Below the pieces are notes generated by a model, which was given only the letters and a program-made list of their open reading frames with translations, had not been told where the DNA came from and did no database searches. 6,016 bases of DNA from assembly GCA_001801495.1 (NCBI GenBank), contig MGXW01000082.1:1-6016 (forward strand), written 5' to 3'. This DNA is from Gammaproteobacteria bacterium RIFCSPHIGHO2_12_FULL_37_34 (GTDB taxonomy: Bacteria; Pseudomonadota; Gammaproteobacteria; DSM-16500). Made by a program: the position numbers and the translations under genes. Each line of letters begins with the position of its first letter. The first letter of the stretch is position 1. Shown here in pieces: positions 1-5,925 of this stretch.

Positions 1-425
1 CCAATGGATTGGCGTATTCCAAGAATGGTATCAATTTCAATATTTGCGGTGCTATCCGTAAATTTTACATTGGATCCCCATGCATTTAAATAAATCCCGA
101 TGGGAAAGGTATAGGTTAAGCCACCTTGTACAGCTGGTAAATTGGAGGTTTGGCTAATGCCACGGAAAACATAATTAGTAGTAAACGCTAAACTACCACT
201 GACTCGTTCAAAAAAATTGAAATTGGGATCACCAGTGATGGGTTTGGGTTGTGCGGCTAGATTCATTTCTTTAGATGGTGCTGTGCGCTTCACACAACAA
301 GCATCGTGTTTTATGCAACAGGTTTTCCATTTTTTATGATATTTTTTACAACACGTTGCAGCTTCTGTTGATAAAGCAATACTAGTTAGAATGCCAATGG
401 ATAATAGAGCAAATGCTTTTTTCAT
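1..425 (-). CDS. Gcw_chp/TIGR02001-family outer-membrane-type protein, C-terminus cut off by window edge
   Basis: The first 141 residues are visible. An N-terminal signal peptide is clear: KK at residues 2-3, a hydrophobic stretch at about 4-18, and a likely cleavage near S-T-E-A (19-22). From about residue 69 the sequence matches what I know of the Gcw_chp family (TIGR02001, PF09694): the motif TNYVFRGISQT (83-93), then PAVQGG, then a strand ending in AWGSNV (115-120) and an acidic strand around 124-132. Family members are roughly 240 residues, secreted, predicted beta-rich and of unknown function, so about 100 residues should lie to the left. Between signal peptide and domain lies an unusual basic Cys/His-rich stretch (residues 25-44) with three CC pairs. 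The ATG at 425 is supported by AAGGGA at 433-438, 7 nt upstream. The gene follows the c-di-GMP gene stop by 28 nt on the same strand and may be co-transcribed. Family call is firm; function is unknown. Confidence 0.85.
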   Translation of the reverse strand, partial: MKKAFALLSIGILTSIALSTEAATCCKKYHKKWKTCCIKHDACCVKRTAPSKEMNLAAQPKPITGDPNFNFFERVSGSLAFTTNYVFRGISQTSNLPAVQGGLTYTFPIGIYLNAWGSNVKFTDSTANIEIDTILGIRQSI

Positions 426-453
426 AGGTTAGTCCCTTAAAATAAAATTTCAA

Positions 454-2952
454 TTAGCTTTGTACAATTGTATCCTGTGTTTCCCCACTTTTAGTAAATT
501 GTAAAGCTATTTTGTTCGCTGGTAACGGACGGCTTAAAAAATAGCCTTGGATTAAATCACAATTGTGATCTGTCAAGTATTGTACTTGCTCTGCTGTTTC
601 AACGCCTTCTGCTACAATTTTAAGTCCAAGGTTATGACCAAGCGCAATTACGGCACTTGTAATTGCTAAATCATTCTGGTTATAAGGAATGCCTTTAATA
701 AATTGCTGGTCAATCTTCAAAACATTCACTGGAAATTGTTTTAAATAACTGATGGATGTATAACCTGTACCAAAATCGTCAATTGAAATGTGCACACCCA
801 TGTTATGAATGTTTTTCAAGCGGTCAATTGCAATATCAACATCGTCCATGACAGCTGTTTCAGTAATTTCTACCTCAAGATATTTAGGATTTAATTCAAC
901 TTCTTTTAAAGCAGTTGAAATAATTTCAGCGATATCTTGATGGCGAAATTGTTTGGGAGAAATATTGACTGCAACTGCAACAGGGTCGTATCCGGCATGT
1001 TGCCATGCTTTATTAATGCGACAAGCTTCACGAATAGCCCATTCACCAATGGGTAGAATTAAGCCAGTTTCTTCTGCTAAAGGAATAAATCTTGCTGGGC
1101 TAATCATGCCAAGTTCGGGATGTTCCCAACGAATAAGTGCTTCTACACATTCAATCACGCCCGTTTTTAAATTTAATTGGGGTTGGAAATGCAAAACAAA
1201 TTCTTGGTTTTGTATGGCCTTACGTATAGCTGCCTCCAGTTTAATGTGTTCGTGAGCAGCGATATCCATTTCTTGTGTATAATATTGATAAATGCCACCC
1301 CCTGATCGTTTTGCTTTATACATAGCCATATCAGCATTTTTATGTAAATCCTCGAGGGAATTGCCATCATTAGGAAACACGCAAATACCAATGCTTGCTG
1401 TAATAAAAAATTCATGGGAATCAATTTTTACTGGTTGTGCGCAAACACCAAGGAGTTTTTCAGCCACGGGACCTGCGAATTTAGGATGACCAATGTCATT
1501 TAACAAAATAATAAATTCATCGCCACCTAAGCGTGCTAAAATGTCACCTGCTCGCAATATGCTTGCGAATCGATTACCCATTTCTTTCAATACTAAATCA
1601 CCAATAGGATGACCAAGCGCGTCGTTGATATTTTTAAAACGATCCAAATCAATAAATAAAACAGCTAACACCTTGTTGTGACGTTTTGCATGATTAATAG
1701 CTTTATTCAAGATCTCATTAAAAAAGACACGATTAGGTAATGCCGTTAAATTATCATAATGGGCAAGGCGCACTAAATGTTCTTTATGGATAACTAATTC
1801 TCGTTCAACTGATTTGCGCTCAGTGATTTCTTGTTGTAATTGAATGTTTGTTTTTTGTAATTCTTGTGTGCGTTCTTGAACACGATGCTCTAATTGGTCG
1901 TGTGATGCTTGAATAATATCTAACATATTATTGATTTCAGAAGATACAGATGATAACTCATCGCGGCCGCTCGCATCGACGCGTTGGTGAATAGCATTTT
2001 TAGCACCGATATCTGCTACTTGTGTATCTAATTTTTCTAAGCGTCTTACAATTAAAATGCGTAACAACCATAACATGAGAATAGAAAATAATATACCAAG
2101 TACAAGAAATGTAGCGAGATAATAATTAACTGCTTTTTGTCCACTGAGATAAATTGCGCGTGGCGTGCTCATACGAAACATGCCGATCGGTCGATTGTAA
2201 ACATCTTTAATAACAGTGTATCCCTCTAACAAATGATTAGAAATAGGTGTGCTGTAATGACCTTTTTCAGACTGTGAAATGAGATTGAAATAATTTTGTA
2301 AAGAGGAGGAATTTGCAATGTCAGTGGGTAAAAATAATTTCACATCTACTTTTGTTGTATCAGCAATTTGTTTTACCAGGCTTGCGTCTAAGTTACGTCC
2401 AAAGATGCTGACACCTAAGGGGGGAAGTAATTTGTCGCCATCTGTTACCGCAGCAGATGCAATTAACATAATACCGGATGAAACAAGAATGAAACCGCGA
2501 ATGTCTTTATTAATATCTTTATGATTGAACAATAAGCTGCCTGGATAAAGATAGTTATCTAATCCCTTTGGATAAGCGACCAGTTTTTGTTGGTCCGTAT
2601 CAACAGCGGCACCAACAACAATTTTATCTTGATTATCCCAGTAGCTGACTAGGTTAATATGAGAATTAACGAAAGCAGTCATGTTTAAATTATCAGGTAC
2701 AAATTCGGGTTTTTTCCCTTGCATAAAATCATATAAATCATTCCAATGCGACCAATCGGCTGTATAAGTGTAGAGGGCATAATTGACTTGATCGATTGCT
2801 TGATCAACGCGTGCAAGATCTCTATCTGCTCGATCTTGCTCAAGGTTTAAAAAGCTTTGAATAAGGAAAAAACGTGATCCTAAATAGGTTAATCCCAGGA
2901 AGACTAGCCAAGCTAAACTGATGGCTATTAATATTTTATTTCTAAGTTTCAT
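454..2952 (-). CDS. Membrane-bound CHASE4-HAMP-GGDEF-EAL bifunctional c-di-GMP enzyme
   Basis: This 832-residue protein is predicted to make and/or break cyclic di-GMP at the inner membrane. In order it has TM1 (about 6-29), a periplasmic sensor with the CHASE4-like signature ADWSHWNDLYDF (about 66-77), TM2 (about 277-301), a HAMP-type linker (about 295-350), a coiled coil (350-390), GGDEF (394-555) and EAL (569-817). The GGDEF active-site motif is intact (476-480), with DNLTALPNR near 400 and FIDLDRFK near 433. An inhibitory RxxD I-site (RAGD, 467-470) sits five residues before it. The EAL domain keeps E604-A-L, N663, E695, the DDFGTG acidic pair (725-726), K746, E782, E785 and the QGYFLSRP end, so both activities look possible; the net direction cannot be read from sequence. 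I chose the ATG at 2952 because AGGAGG lies just upstream and the membrane segment begins at once; an upstream in-frame TTG at 2985 would add 11 residues reading through that Shine-Dalgarno. The ligand sensed by the CHASE4 domain is unknown. Confidence 0.95.
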   Translation of the reverse strand: MKLRNKILIAISLAWLVFLGLTYLGSRFFLIQSFLNLEQDRADRDLARVDQAIDQVNYALYTYTADWSHWNDLYDFMQGKKPEFVPDNLNMTAFVNSHINLVSYWDNQDKIVVGAAVDTDQQKLVAYPKGLDNYLYPGSLLFNHKDINKDIRGFILVSSGIMLIASAAVTDGDKLLPPLGVSIFGRNLDASLVKQIADTTKVDVKLFLPTDIANSSSLQNYFNLISQSEKGHYSTPISNHLLEGYTVIKDVYNRPIGMFRMSTPRAIYLSGQKAVNYYLATFLVLGILFSILMLWLLRILIVRRLEKLDTQVADIGAKNAIHQRVDASGRDELSSVSSEINNMLDIIQASHDQLEHRVQERTQELQKTNIQLQQEITERKSVERELVIHKEHLVRLAHYDNLTALPNRVFFNEILNKAINHAKRHNKVLAVLFIDLDRFKNINDALGHPIGDLVLKEMGNRFASILRAGDILARLGGDEFIILLNDIGHPKFAGPVAEKLLGVCAQPVKIDSHEFFITASIGICVFPNDGNSLEDLHKNADMAMYKAKRSGGGIYQYYTQEMDIAAHEHIKLEAAIRKAIQNQEFVLHFQPQLNLKTGVIECVEALIRWEHPELGMISPARFIPLAEETGLILPIGEWAIREACRINKAWQHAGYDPVAVAVNISPKQFRHQDIAEIISTALKEVELNPKYLEVEITETAVMDDVDIAIDRLKNIHNMGVHISIDDFGTGYTSISYLKQFPVNVLKIDQQFIKGIPYNQNDLAITSAVIALGHNLGLKIVAEGVETAEQVQYLTDHNCDLIQGYFLSRPLPANKIALQFTKSGETQDTIVQS

Positions 2953-2967
2953 CCGCCCTCCTGGCGG
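2953..2967 (-). promoter_or_regulatory. Shine-Dalgarno presented in a hairpin loop before the GGDEF-EAL start
   Basis: On the minus strand a CCGCC/GGCGG perfect 5-bp stem encloses the loop AGGAG, and the ATG follows immediately. The loop and first stem base form the AGGAGG ribosome binding site (2957-2962), 4 nt from the start codon. A GGA in a hairpin loop over the Shine-Dalgarno is the known layout of CsrA/RsmA sites, and CsrA controls GGDEF genes in E. coli; that this one is such a site is inference. It could also be a chance hairpin. Confidence 0.45.
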
Positions 2968-3019
2968 TGCCTTAGGTACTACCAAAATATTCTATACGGA
3001 TGTTGCTCATATTGCTACA

Positions 3020-3664
3020 TCAAATTGCTGAATCATTTAAATTTTTTAATAATTCACGCATCTTTGCTTTAATCATATCAATTGCGATTCGATTACCGCC
3101 ACCACGTGGCACAATGAGATCCGCGTAGCGTTTAGAAGGGTCAATAAATTGAAGATACATGGGCCTTACGGTTTCTTCATATTGCTTTAATATGGAATCT
3201 AATGTTCTTCCTCGTTCTTTAATATCGCGTTTTAATCGTCTGATTAAGCAAATATCTAAAGCGGTTTCCATGAATATACGAATATCCATCAGATCACGCA
3301 GCGATTGTTCGACAAATAATAATATTCCTTCTAGCACGATAATCGTATGAGGACCGATTTTTCGGCTGGTTTTTTCGCGTATATGTAATGAATGGTTATA
3401 GATAGGAACATCTACGCATTTGCCTTGTTGGAGTAATAATAAATGTTGATAAAGGAGTTCATGATCAATGGAATCAGGATGGTCGTAATTGATTTTTGCA
3501 CGTTCTTCAAAAGGGAGATTGTTATGATCTTTATAATAAGAATCCTCAGATACCACAATGACTTGATCGGAACCGAGTTCTTTCACAATGGTATTGGCTA
3601 GTAAACTTTTCCCAGAGGCCGATGCACCCGAAATCCCAATAATAATCGCGCTTTTTTTACTCAA
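3020..3664 (-). CDS. udk: Uridine kinase
   Basis: The protein phosphorylates uridine (and cytidine) to UMP/CMP with a nucleoside triphosphate, a cytoplasmic pyrimidine-salvage step. At 214 residues it matches the usual bacterial Udk length. Visible hallmarks are the P-loop GISGASASGKS (10-20), EDSYYKD (40-46), NYDHPDSID (59-67), the substrate-binding YNHSLHIREKT (89-99; the family usually has Phe where His91 is), VLEGILLF (110-117), the basic lid RLKRDIKERGRT (143-154), and a C-terminal part with the family-typical RYADLIVPRGG. The start is TTG at 3664: an in-frame TGA stands directly before it, no ATG follows before the P-loop, and GAGGAG (3673-3678) lies 8 nt upstream. It overlaps the smr stop by 8 nt, so translation is probably coupled to that gene. 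The Smr neighbour does not by itself suggest a shared pathway. Confidence 0.95.
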   Translation of the reverse strand: MSKKSAIIIGISGASASGKSLLANTIVKELGSDQVIVVSEDSYYKDHNNLPFEERAKINYDHPDSIDHELLYQHLLLLQQGKCVDVPIYNHSLHIREKTSRKIGPHTIIVLEGILLFVEQSLRDLMDIRIFMETALDICLIRRLKRDIKERGRTLDSILKQYEETVRPMYLQFIDPSKRYADLIVPRGGGNRIAIDMIKAKMRELLKNLNDSAI

Positions 3665-4211
3665 TCAATCGTCTCCTCGATATGTTTTTAAGCAAAACCA
3701 CCGTTGCGCCCCCGCCTCCTTGGGCTGGTGGTGCGGCACTAAATGCTAATACGATAGTTAAATGGCGCAACCAATGATTCAGTTTATTTTTTAATATAGG
3801 GGGTTTCGAATGATGACGACCTTTACCGTGAATAATAAGCACAACGCGCTGTTCCTGGTTTAAGCAATCTTGCAGGAAGTGAGTGATCGCTATCCTTGCT
3901 TTTTCTACTGACATACCATGCAAATCCAATACGGCTTCTACATTATATTGGCCTTTTTTTAATTTGCGAAGCCTTTTATGCGATATACTGCTATGTTTGT
4001 ATATGATAGAGGCTTCCCCGCTGACTGATTGAATAGTGGATGGTTCATCAAGAATAATGTCTTCTAAATCGTTGTGAATATTGTGTTTTTTAGAGGGATG
4101 AGTAGAATGTGTGGTTAATCGCACTTTTTTCTGGATAAGCAATCGTGTTCCTTTTACCGCTTTTTGAAAGGCATCGATGTCTTGCTGAGTGGTGTTAATT
4201 TTTTTTGGCAT
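3657..4211 (-). CDS. Smr-domain protein (SmrA/SmrB-like putative nuclease)
   Basis: This 184-residue protein has a C-terminal Smr (small MutS-related) domain at about 92-175. The signatures are LDLHG (95-99), HGKG (128-131), a PILKNKLNHWL helix, VLAFSAA (154-160) and a Gly-rich GGGGATVVLL (165-174). The stand-alone family includes E. coli SmrA/YdaL, a DNA nickase, and SmrB/YfcN, which cuts mRNA at collided ribosomes; sequence alone does not tell which role applies here. The first ~90 residues are basic, polar and without a recognised domain, as is common for the N-terminal extension of these proteins. The ATG at 4211 has only a weak distant AGG upstream, and the left arm of the palindromic element begins just 15 nt from it. 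It appears to head the minus-strand gene block and overlaps udk by 8 nt. Confidence 0.88.
   Translation of the reverse strand: MPKKINTTQQDIDAFQKAVKGTRLLIQKKVRLTTHSTHPSKKHNIHNDLEDIILDEPSTIQSVSGEASIIYKHSSISHKRLRKLKKGQYNVEAVLDLHGMSVEKARIAITHFLQDCLNQEQRVVLIIHGKGRHHSKPPILKNKLNHWLRHLTIVLAFSAAPPAQGGGGATVVLLKNISRRRLIE
3673..3678 (-). promoter_or_regulatory. Ribosome binding site that fixes the TTG start of udk
   Basis: GAGGAG on the minus strand is located inside the last codons of the smr gene, 8 nt before the udk TTG. It supports the non-ATG start and coupling of udk translation to smr. Confidence 0.75.
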
Positions 4212-4227
4212 CAGTTTATTCTACCTG

Positions 4228-4258
4228 ATATTAGAGAATGTTCATTAAACTGTGTCAT
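4228..4258 (-). promoter_or_regulatory. Candidate outward promoter in the left arm, towards smr
   Basis: Read on the minus strand, TAATAT (4228-4233) is a fair -10 box. ATGACA (4253-4258) is a possible -35 at a long 19-nt spacing, with the overlapping GACACA giving 17 nt. A transcript starting here would have a leader of only about ten bases before the smr ATG. The -35 match is poor, so this is tentative. Confidence 0.3.
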
Positions 4259-4342
4259 TGCTTATGTGACTCGGGAACGTACATCCCTGTACTCGGCGCT
4301 TATCACCATCCATGGTCGCGACGTCCCTCGTCTACATAAGCA

Positions 4343-4373
4343 ATGACACAGTGTAATGAACATTCTCTGATAT
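4343..4373 (+). promoter_or_regulatory. Candidate outward promoter in the right arm, towards yciB
   Basis: This is the mirror copy of the left-arm candidate: ATGACA (4343-4348), 19 nt, then TGATAT (4368-4373). The alternative -35 GACACA gives a 17-nt spacer. With yciB starting at 4395 there is little room for a promoter outside the element, which is the main argument for it. TATCAT (4371-4376) is an alternative -10. Confidence 0.28.
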
Positions 4374-4394
4374 CATTAACCATTGAGGTATAGC

Positions 4395-4949
4395 ATGCAG
4401 TTTTTATATGAAATTCTACCGGTATTTTTGTTTTTTTTAGCATTTAAATTTTATGATATTTATGTAGCGACTATTGTCGGTATGCTAGCTACCGCCATAC
4501 AAGTTGCTATTCATCGTTTATGGTTTAATCGGTGGGATAAAAAACAATTAATCACACTCACCGTATTTGTATTTTTTGGTAGTATGACATTATATTTTCA
4601 TAATCCGATTTTTGTAAAATGGAAACCAACCATTGTATTTTGGGTGTTTGCTCTTATTCTGATAGGTAGTCAATGGTTTACGACTAAACCTTTCATGCAA
4701 CGTTTAATGGAGGGAATGTTACAAGATAAAGGGAGCATACCGCTTCTCGTTTGGAAGCGTGTCAATCTGATGTGGATTGTGTTTTTTATATGTCTTGGTG
4801 GGCTCAATTTGTATATTGCCTATTATGCCAGTGATGATGTTTGGGTGAACTTTAAATTTTATGGTATGACGGGAGCATTATTTATATTTAGTTTAATTCA
4901 AACTATTTATCTTGCTCGTTATCTTCATGAGATAAAGACAAGCAAATGA
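4395..4949 (+). CDS. yciB: Inner-membrane envelope/septation protein YciB (IspZ family)
   Basis: This is a 184-residue multi-pass inner-membrane protein, close to the ~180 residues of E. coli YciB. Family landmarks are an N-terminus of the type FLYEILPVFLFFLAFKFYDIYVAT (about 3-26), the strongly conserved KWKPT (75-79), KPFMQRLMEG (98-107), a WKRVNLMW segment (120-127) and WVNFK (150-154). Hydrophobic segments lie at about 5-16, 22-40, 52-67, 79-94, 124-144 and 155-175. YciB homologues take part in envelope integrity and cell division (Shigella IspZ mutants have a septation defect); the exact biochemistry is not established. I chose the ATG at 4395 since GAGG (4385-4388) lies 6 nt upstream and the protein then begins like other YciBs; the in-frame TTG at 4383 would sit before that ribosome binding site. 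Its stop overlaps the bolA start in ATGA. Confidence 0.94.
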   Translation: MQFLYEILPVFLFFLAFKFYDIYVATIVGMLATAIQVAIHRLWFNRWDKKQLITLTVFVFFGSMTLYFHNPIFVKWKPTIVFWVFALILIGSQWFTTKPFMQRLMEGMLQDKGSIPLLVWKRVNLMWIVFFICLGGLNLYIAYYASDDVWVNFKFYGMTGALFIFSLIQTIYLARYLHEIKTSK

Positions 4950-5200
4950 ATCGTACGGATGTAATACGCAAACGCTTATTACAAGCGTTTGCTCCCACTT
5001 ATCTTGAAGTGATTGATGAAAGTGATCAGCATCTTGGGCATGCTGGTTATCAAGGCGGTGGCAGACATTTTGCCATTCTAATTGCAGCAGAAGCGTTTAA
5101 AGGCCTTTCTCGCATTGATAGTCATCGTAAAATTTATGCGGTGTTAAACGATATGATGCTTGAGCACATTCATGCGCTTAAAGTGAAAATCATTTTATGA
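4946..5200 (+). CDS. bolA: BolA-family protein
   Basis: At 84 residues this is a complete single-domain BolA protein. It shows LEVIDESDQHLGHAG (20-34), GGGRHFAILI (37-46), FKGLSRIDSHRKIY (51-64) with the conserved His60, and the IHAL ending near 74-77. The HxGHxG...GGxHF pattern is closer to BolA1-type proteins than to IbaG. BolA proteins pair with monothiol glutaredoxins through a shared [2Fe-2S] cluster and are linked to iron-sulfur handling, stress morphology and cell-wall gene control. The gene lacks the long C-terminal tail of E. coli BolA (105 residues). It overlaps yciB by 4 nt (ATGA) with only a weak GAGA-type ribosome binding site, so it is very likely expressed by translational coupling with yciB. 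No hairpin terminator is visible after it. Family certain; BolA subgroup less so. Confidence 0.92.
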   Translation: MNRTDVIRKRLLQAFAPTYLEVIDESDQHLGHAGYQGGGRHFAILIAAEAFKGLSRIDSHRKIYAVLNDMMLEHIHALKVKIIL

Positions 5201-5223
5201 TGGCTTATCCTATAAAAAGCATG

Positions 5224-5254
5224 TATACTTATAACTAGTCAGACCAGTTATAAG
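5224..5254 (+). promoter_or_regulatory. Promoter -10 box and palindromic operator of the toxin-antitoxin module
   Basis: TATACT (5224-5229) is a good -10 box; no convincing -35 lies 16-18 nt upstream. Overlapping its end is a 27-bp palindrome (5228-5254) centred on 5241: outer arms CTTATAACT/AGTTATAAG, inner GTC/GAC, with one mismatched pair (5237/5245). It runs into the AAGGAG ribosome binding site (5252-5257). This position suits an operator where the antitoxin, alone or with toxin, blocks transcription, as known for Phd/YefM-family modules. That this protein binds here is inference. Confidence 0.7.
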
Positions 5255-5263
5255 GAGAGTGCC

Positions 5264-5512
5264 ATGCGAAACTGGCAACTTCAAGAAGCTAAAGCCCAAT
5301 TAAGTTTAGTAGTGAAAGAAGCGATGAGAGATGGTCCCCAACGTATTTCACTTCGTGGTGAGCCAGCAGTAATTGTTCTTTCTATAAAAGAATACGATAA
5401 ACTAACTCAACCGAAGTTATCGTTTATTAAATTTATACGTCAATCTCCTTTAATGGGCATCAAATTACGCTTAAAACGGCATTCGTCATTAACGAGAGAT
5501 ATTGATTTGTGA
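5264..5512 (+). CDS. Phd/YefM-family antitoxin
   Basis: This 82-residue protein is the presumed antitoxin of the VapC-like toxin encoded next. Residues 1-47 are the Phd/YefM DNA-binding fold (PF02604 type): NWQLQEAKAQLSLVVKEA (3-20), a GPQRISLRGEPAVIVLS strand-turn-strand (24-40), and EYDKL (43-47). The C-terminal part (about 50-82) is basic and ends SLTRDIDL, a tail commonly seen in this subgroup and expected to wrap around the toxin. The ATG at 5264 has AAGGAG (5252-5257) 6 nt upstream. A palindromic operator precedes it, fitting autoregulation. The stop TGA overlaps the toxin GTG start (GTGA), so the two proteins are translationally coupled. Antitoxin identity is strong from sequence and context together. 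Confidence 0.92.
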   Translation: MRNWQLQEAKAQLSLVVKEAMRDGPQRISLRGEPAVIVLSIKEYDKLTQPKLSFIKFIRQSPLMGIKLRLKRHSSLTRDIDL

Positions 5513-5925
5513 GCTATTTATTAGATACGAATGTTCTTTCGGAATTAGTTAAATCCAAGCCACATCCCAATGTATTAAAGTGGTTTGAATGGGTGCCAAA
5601 CGAAAGCTTATATTTAAGCGTATTAACATTCGGAGAGATTCGTAAAGGTGTGGAGGGAATAAAAGACAATAAGCATAAGGAAAAATTAAGATTATGGCTG
5701 GAAATCGAATTACTAGCTTGGTTTAATGATCGAATTTTGCCAATTGACAGATTCATTGCAGATCGATGGGGACGTTTGCAATATGAAATGAAACGGCCTA
5801 TTCCTGCTATCGATAGCTTGCTTGCAGCAACCGCGCTACATTATGATTTTAGTTTGGTGACACGAAATGAACGTGATTATCATTATCCCGCTCTACAAAC
5901 GATTAATCCTTGGATAAAACAGTAG
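5509..5925 (+). CDS. vapC: VapC/FitB-like PIN-domain ribonuclease toxin
   Basis: At 138 residues this is a full-length PIN-domain toxin. The acidic metal-binding residues expected in VapC/FitB proteins are present: D6 in YLLDTNVLSEL, E43 in TFGEIRKGVE, D102 in PAIDSLLAATAL, and N120/D123 in LVTRNERDY. Proteins of this type are Mg-dependent endoribonucleases, many cutting initiator tRNA or rRNA loops; the target here cannot be told from sequence. The start is GTG at 5509, inside the antitoxin stop (GTGA overlap), with GAGAG (5494-5498) at about 10 nt. The protein then begins M-S-Y-L-L-D, the standard beginning for the family. The domain runs nearly to the C-terminus, so it is neither truncated nor frameshifted. 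The module probably acts in persistence or stabilisation of the region. Confidence 0.93.
   Translation: MSYLLDTNVLSELVKSKPHPNVLKWFEWVPNESLYLSVLTFGEIRKGVEGIKDNKHKEKLRLWLEIELLAWFNDRILPIDRFIADRWGRLQYEMKRPIPAIDSLLAATALHYDFSLVTRNERDYHYPALQTINPWIKQ

Larger units (their letters stand above)
4226..4375. repeat. MITE/ERIC-like palindromic intergenic element with ~41-bp inverted arms
   Basis: The left arm 4226-4267 pairs with the right arm 4334-4375 at every position except 4232/4369 and 4248/4353. After a 1-nt bulge GAC/GTC pairing continues. The core (about 4271-4329) is richer in GC and holds two small hairpins with TCCC-type loops: GTACA/TGTAC at 4279-4292 and GACG/CGTC at 4320-4332. GATAT occurs in direct orientation at both edges (4227-4231 and 4369-4373), so the mobile unit may be 4232/4233-4368 (about 136 bp) with a 5-bp target duplication. 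No transposase is encoded, as for a non-autonomous element. It fills most of the gap between the divergent smr and yciB genes. The inverted-repeat structure is directly visible; mobility and copy number are inference. Confidence 0.8.

Noticed and set aside
953..1489. Open frames antisense to, and in another frame of, the EAL/GGDEF coding region
   Set aside because: They lie wholly within a gene whose domains are all accounted for, and their translations look like frame shadows.
2953..2985. N-terminal extension of the GGDEF-EAL protein from an in-frame TTG
   Set aside because: The 11 added residues read through a strong AGGAGG site placed just before an ATG that directly begins the membrane segment.
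4164..4346. Plus-strand open frame across the smr start and the palindromic element
   Set aside because: It covers the antisense of smr and the inverted repeat, has no ribosome binding site and no protein-like motif.
4226..4375. Palindrome as an ordinary bidirectional terminator
   Set aside because: The flanking genes diverge, so no transcripts end here, and it is far longer than an intrinsic terminator and lacks U-tracts.
4383..4394. Upstream TTG start for yciB
   Set aside because: It overlaps the GAGG ribosome binding site serving the ATG at 4395, and YciB proteins begin as the shorter form does.
5201..5223. Possible terminator after bolA (GCTT ... AAGC)
   Set aside because: The stem is only about 4 bp with an AT-rich loop and no following T-run.
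5514..5756. Minus-strand open frame inside vapC
   Set aside because: It is antisense to a complete PIN-domain toxin with all catalytic residues and has no support of its own.
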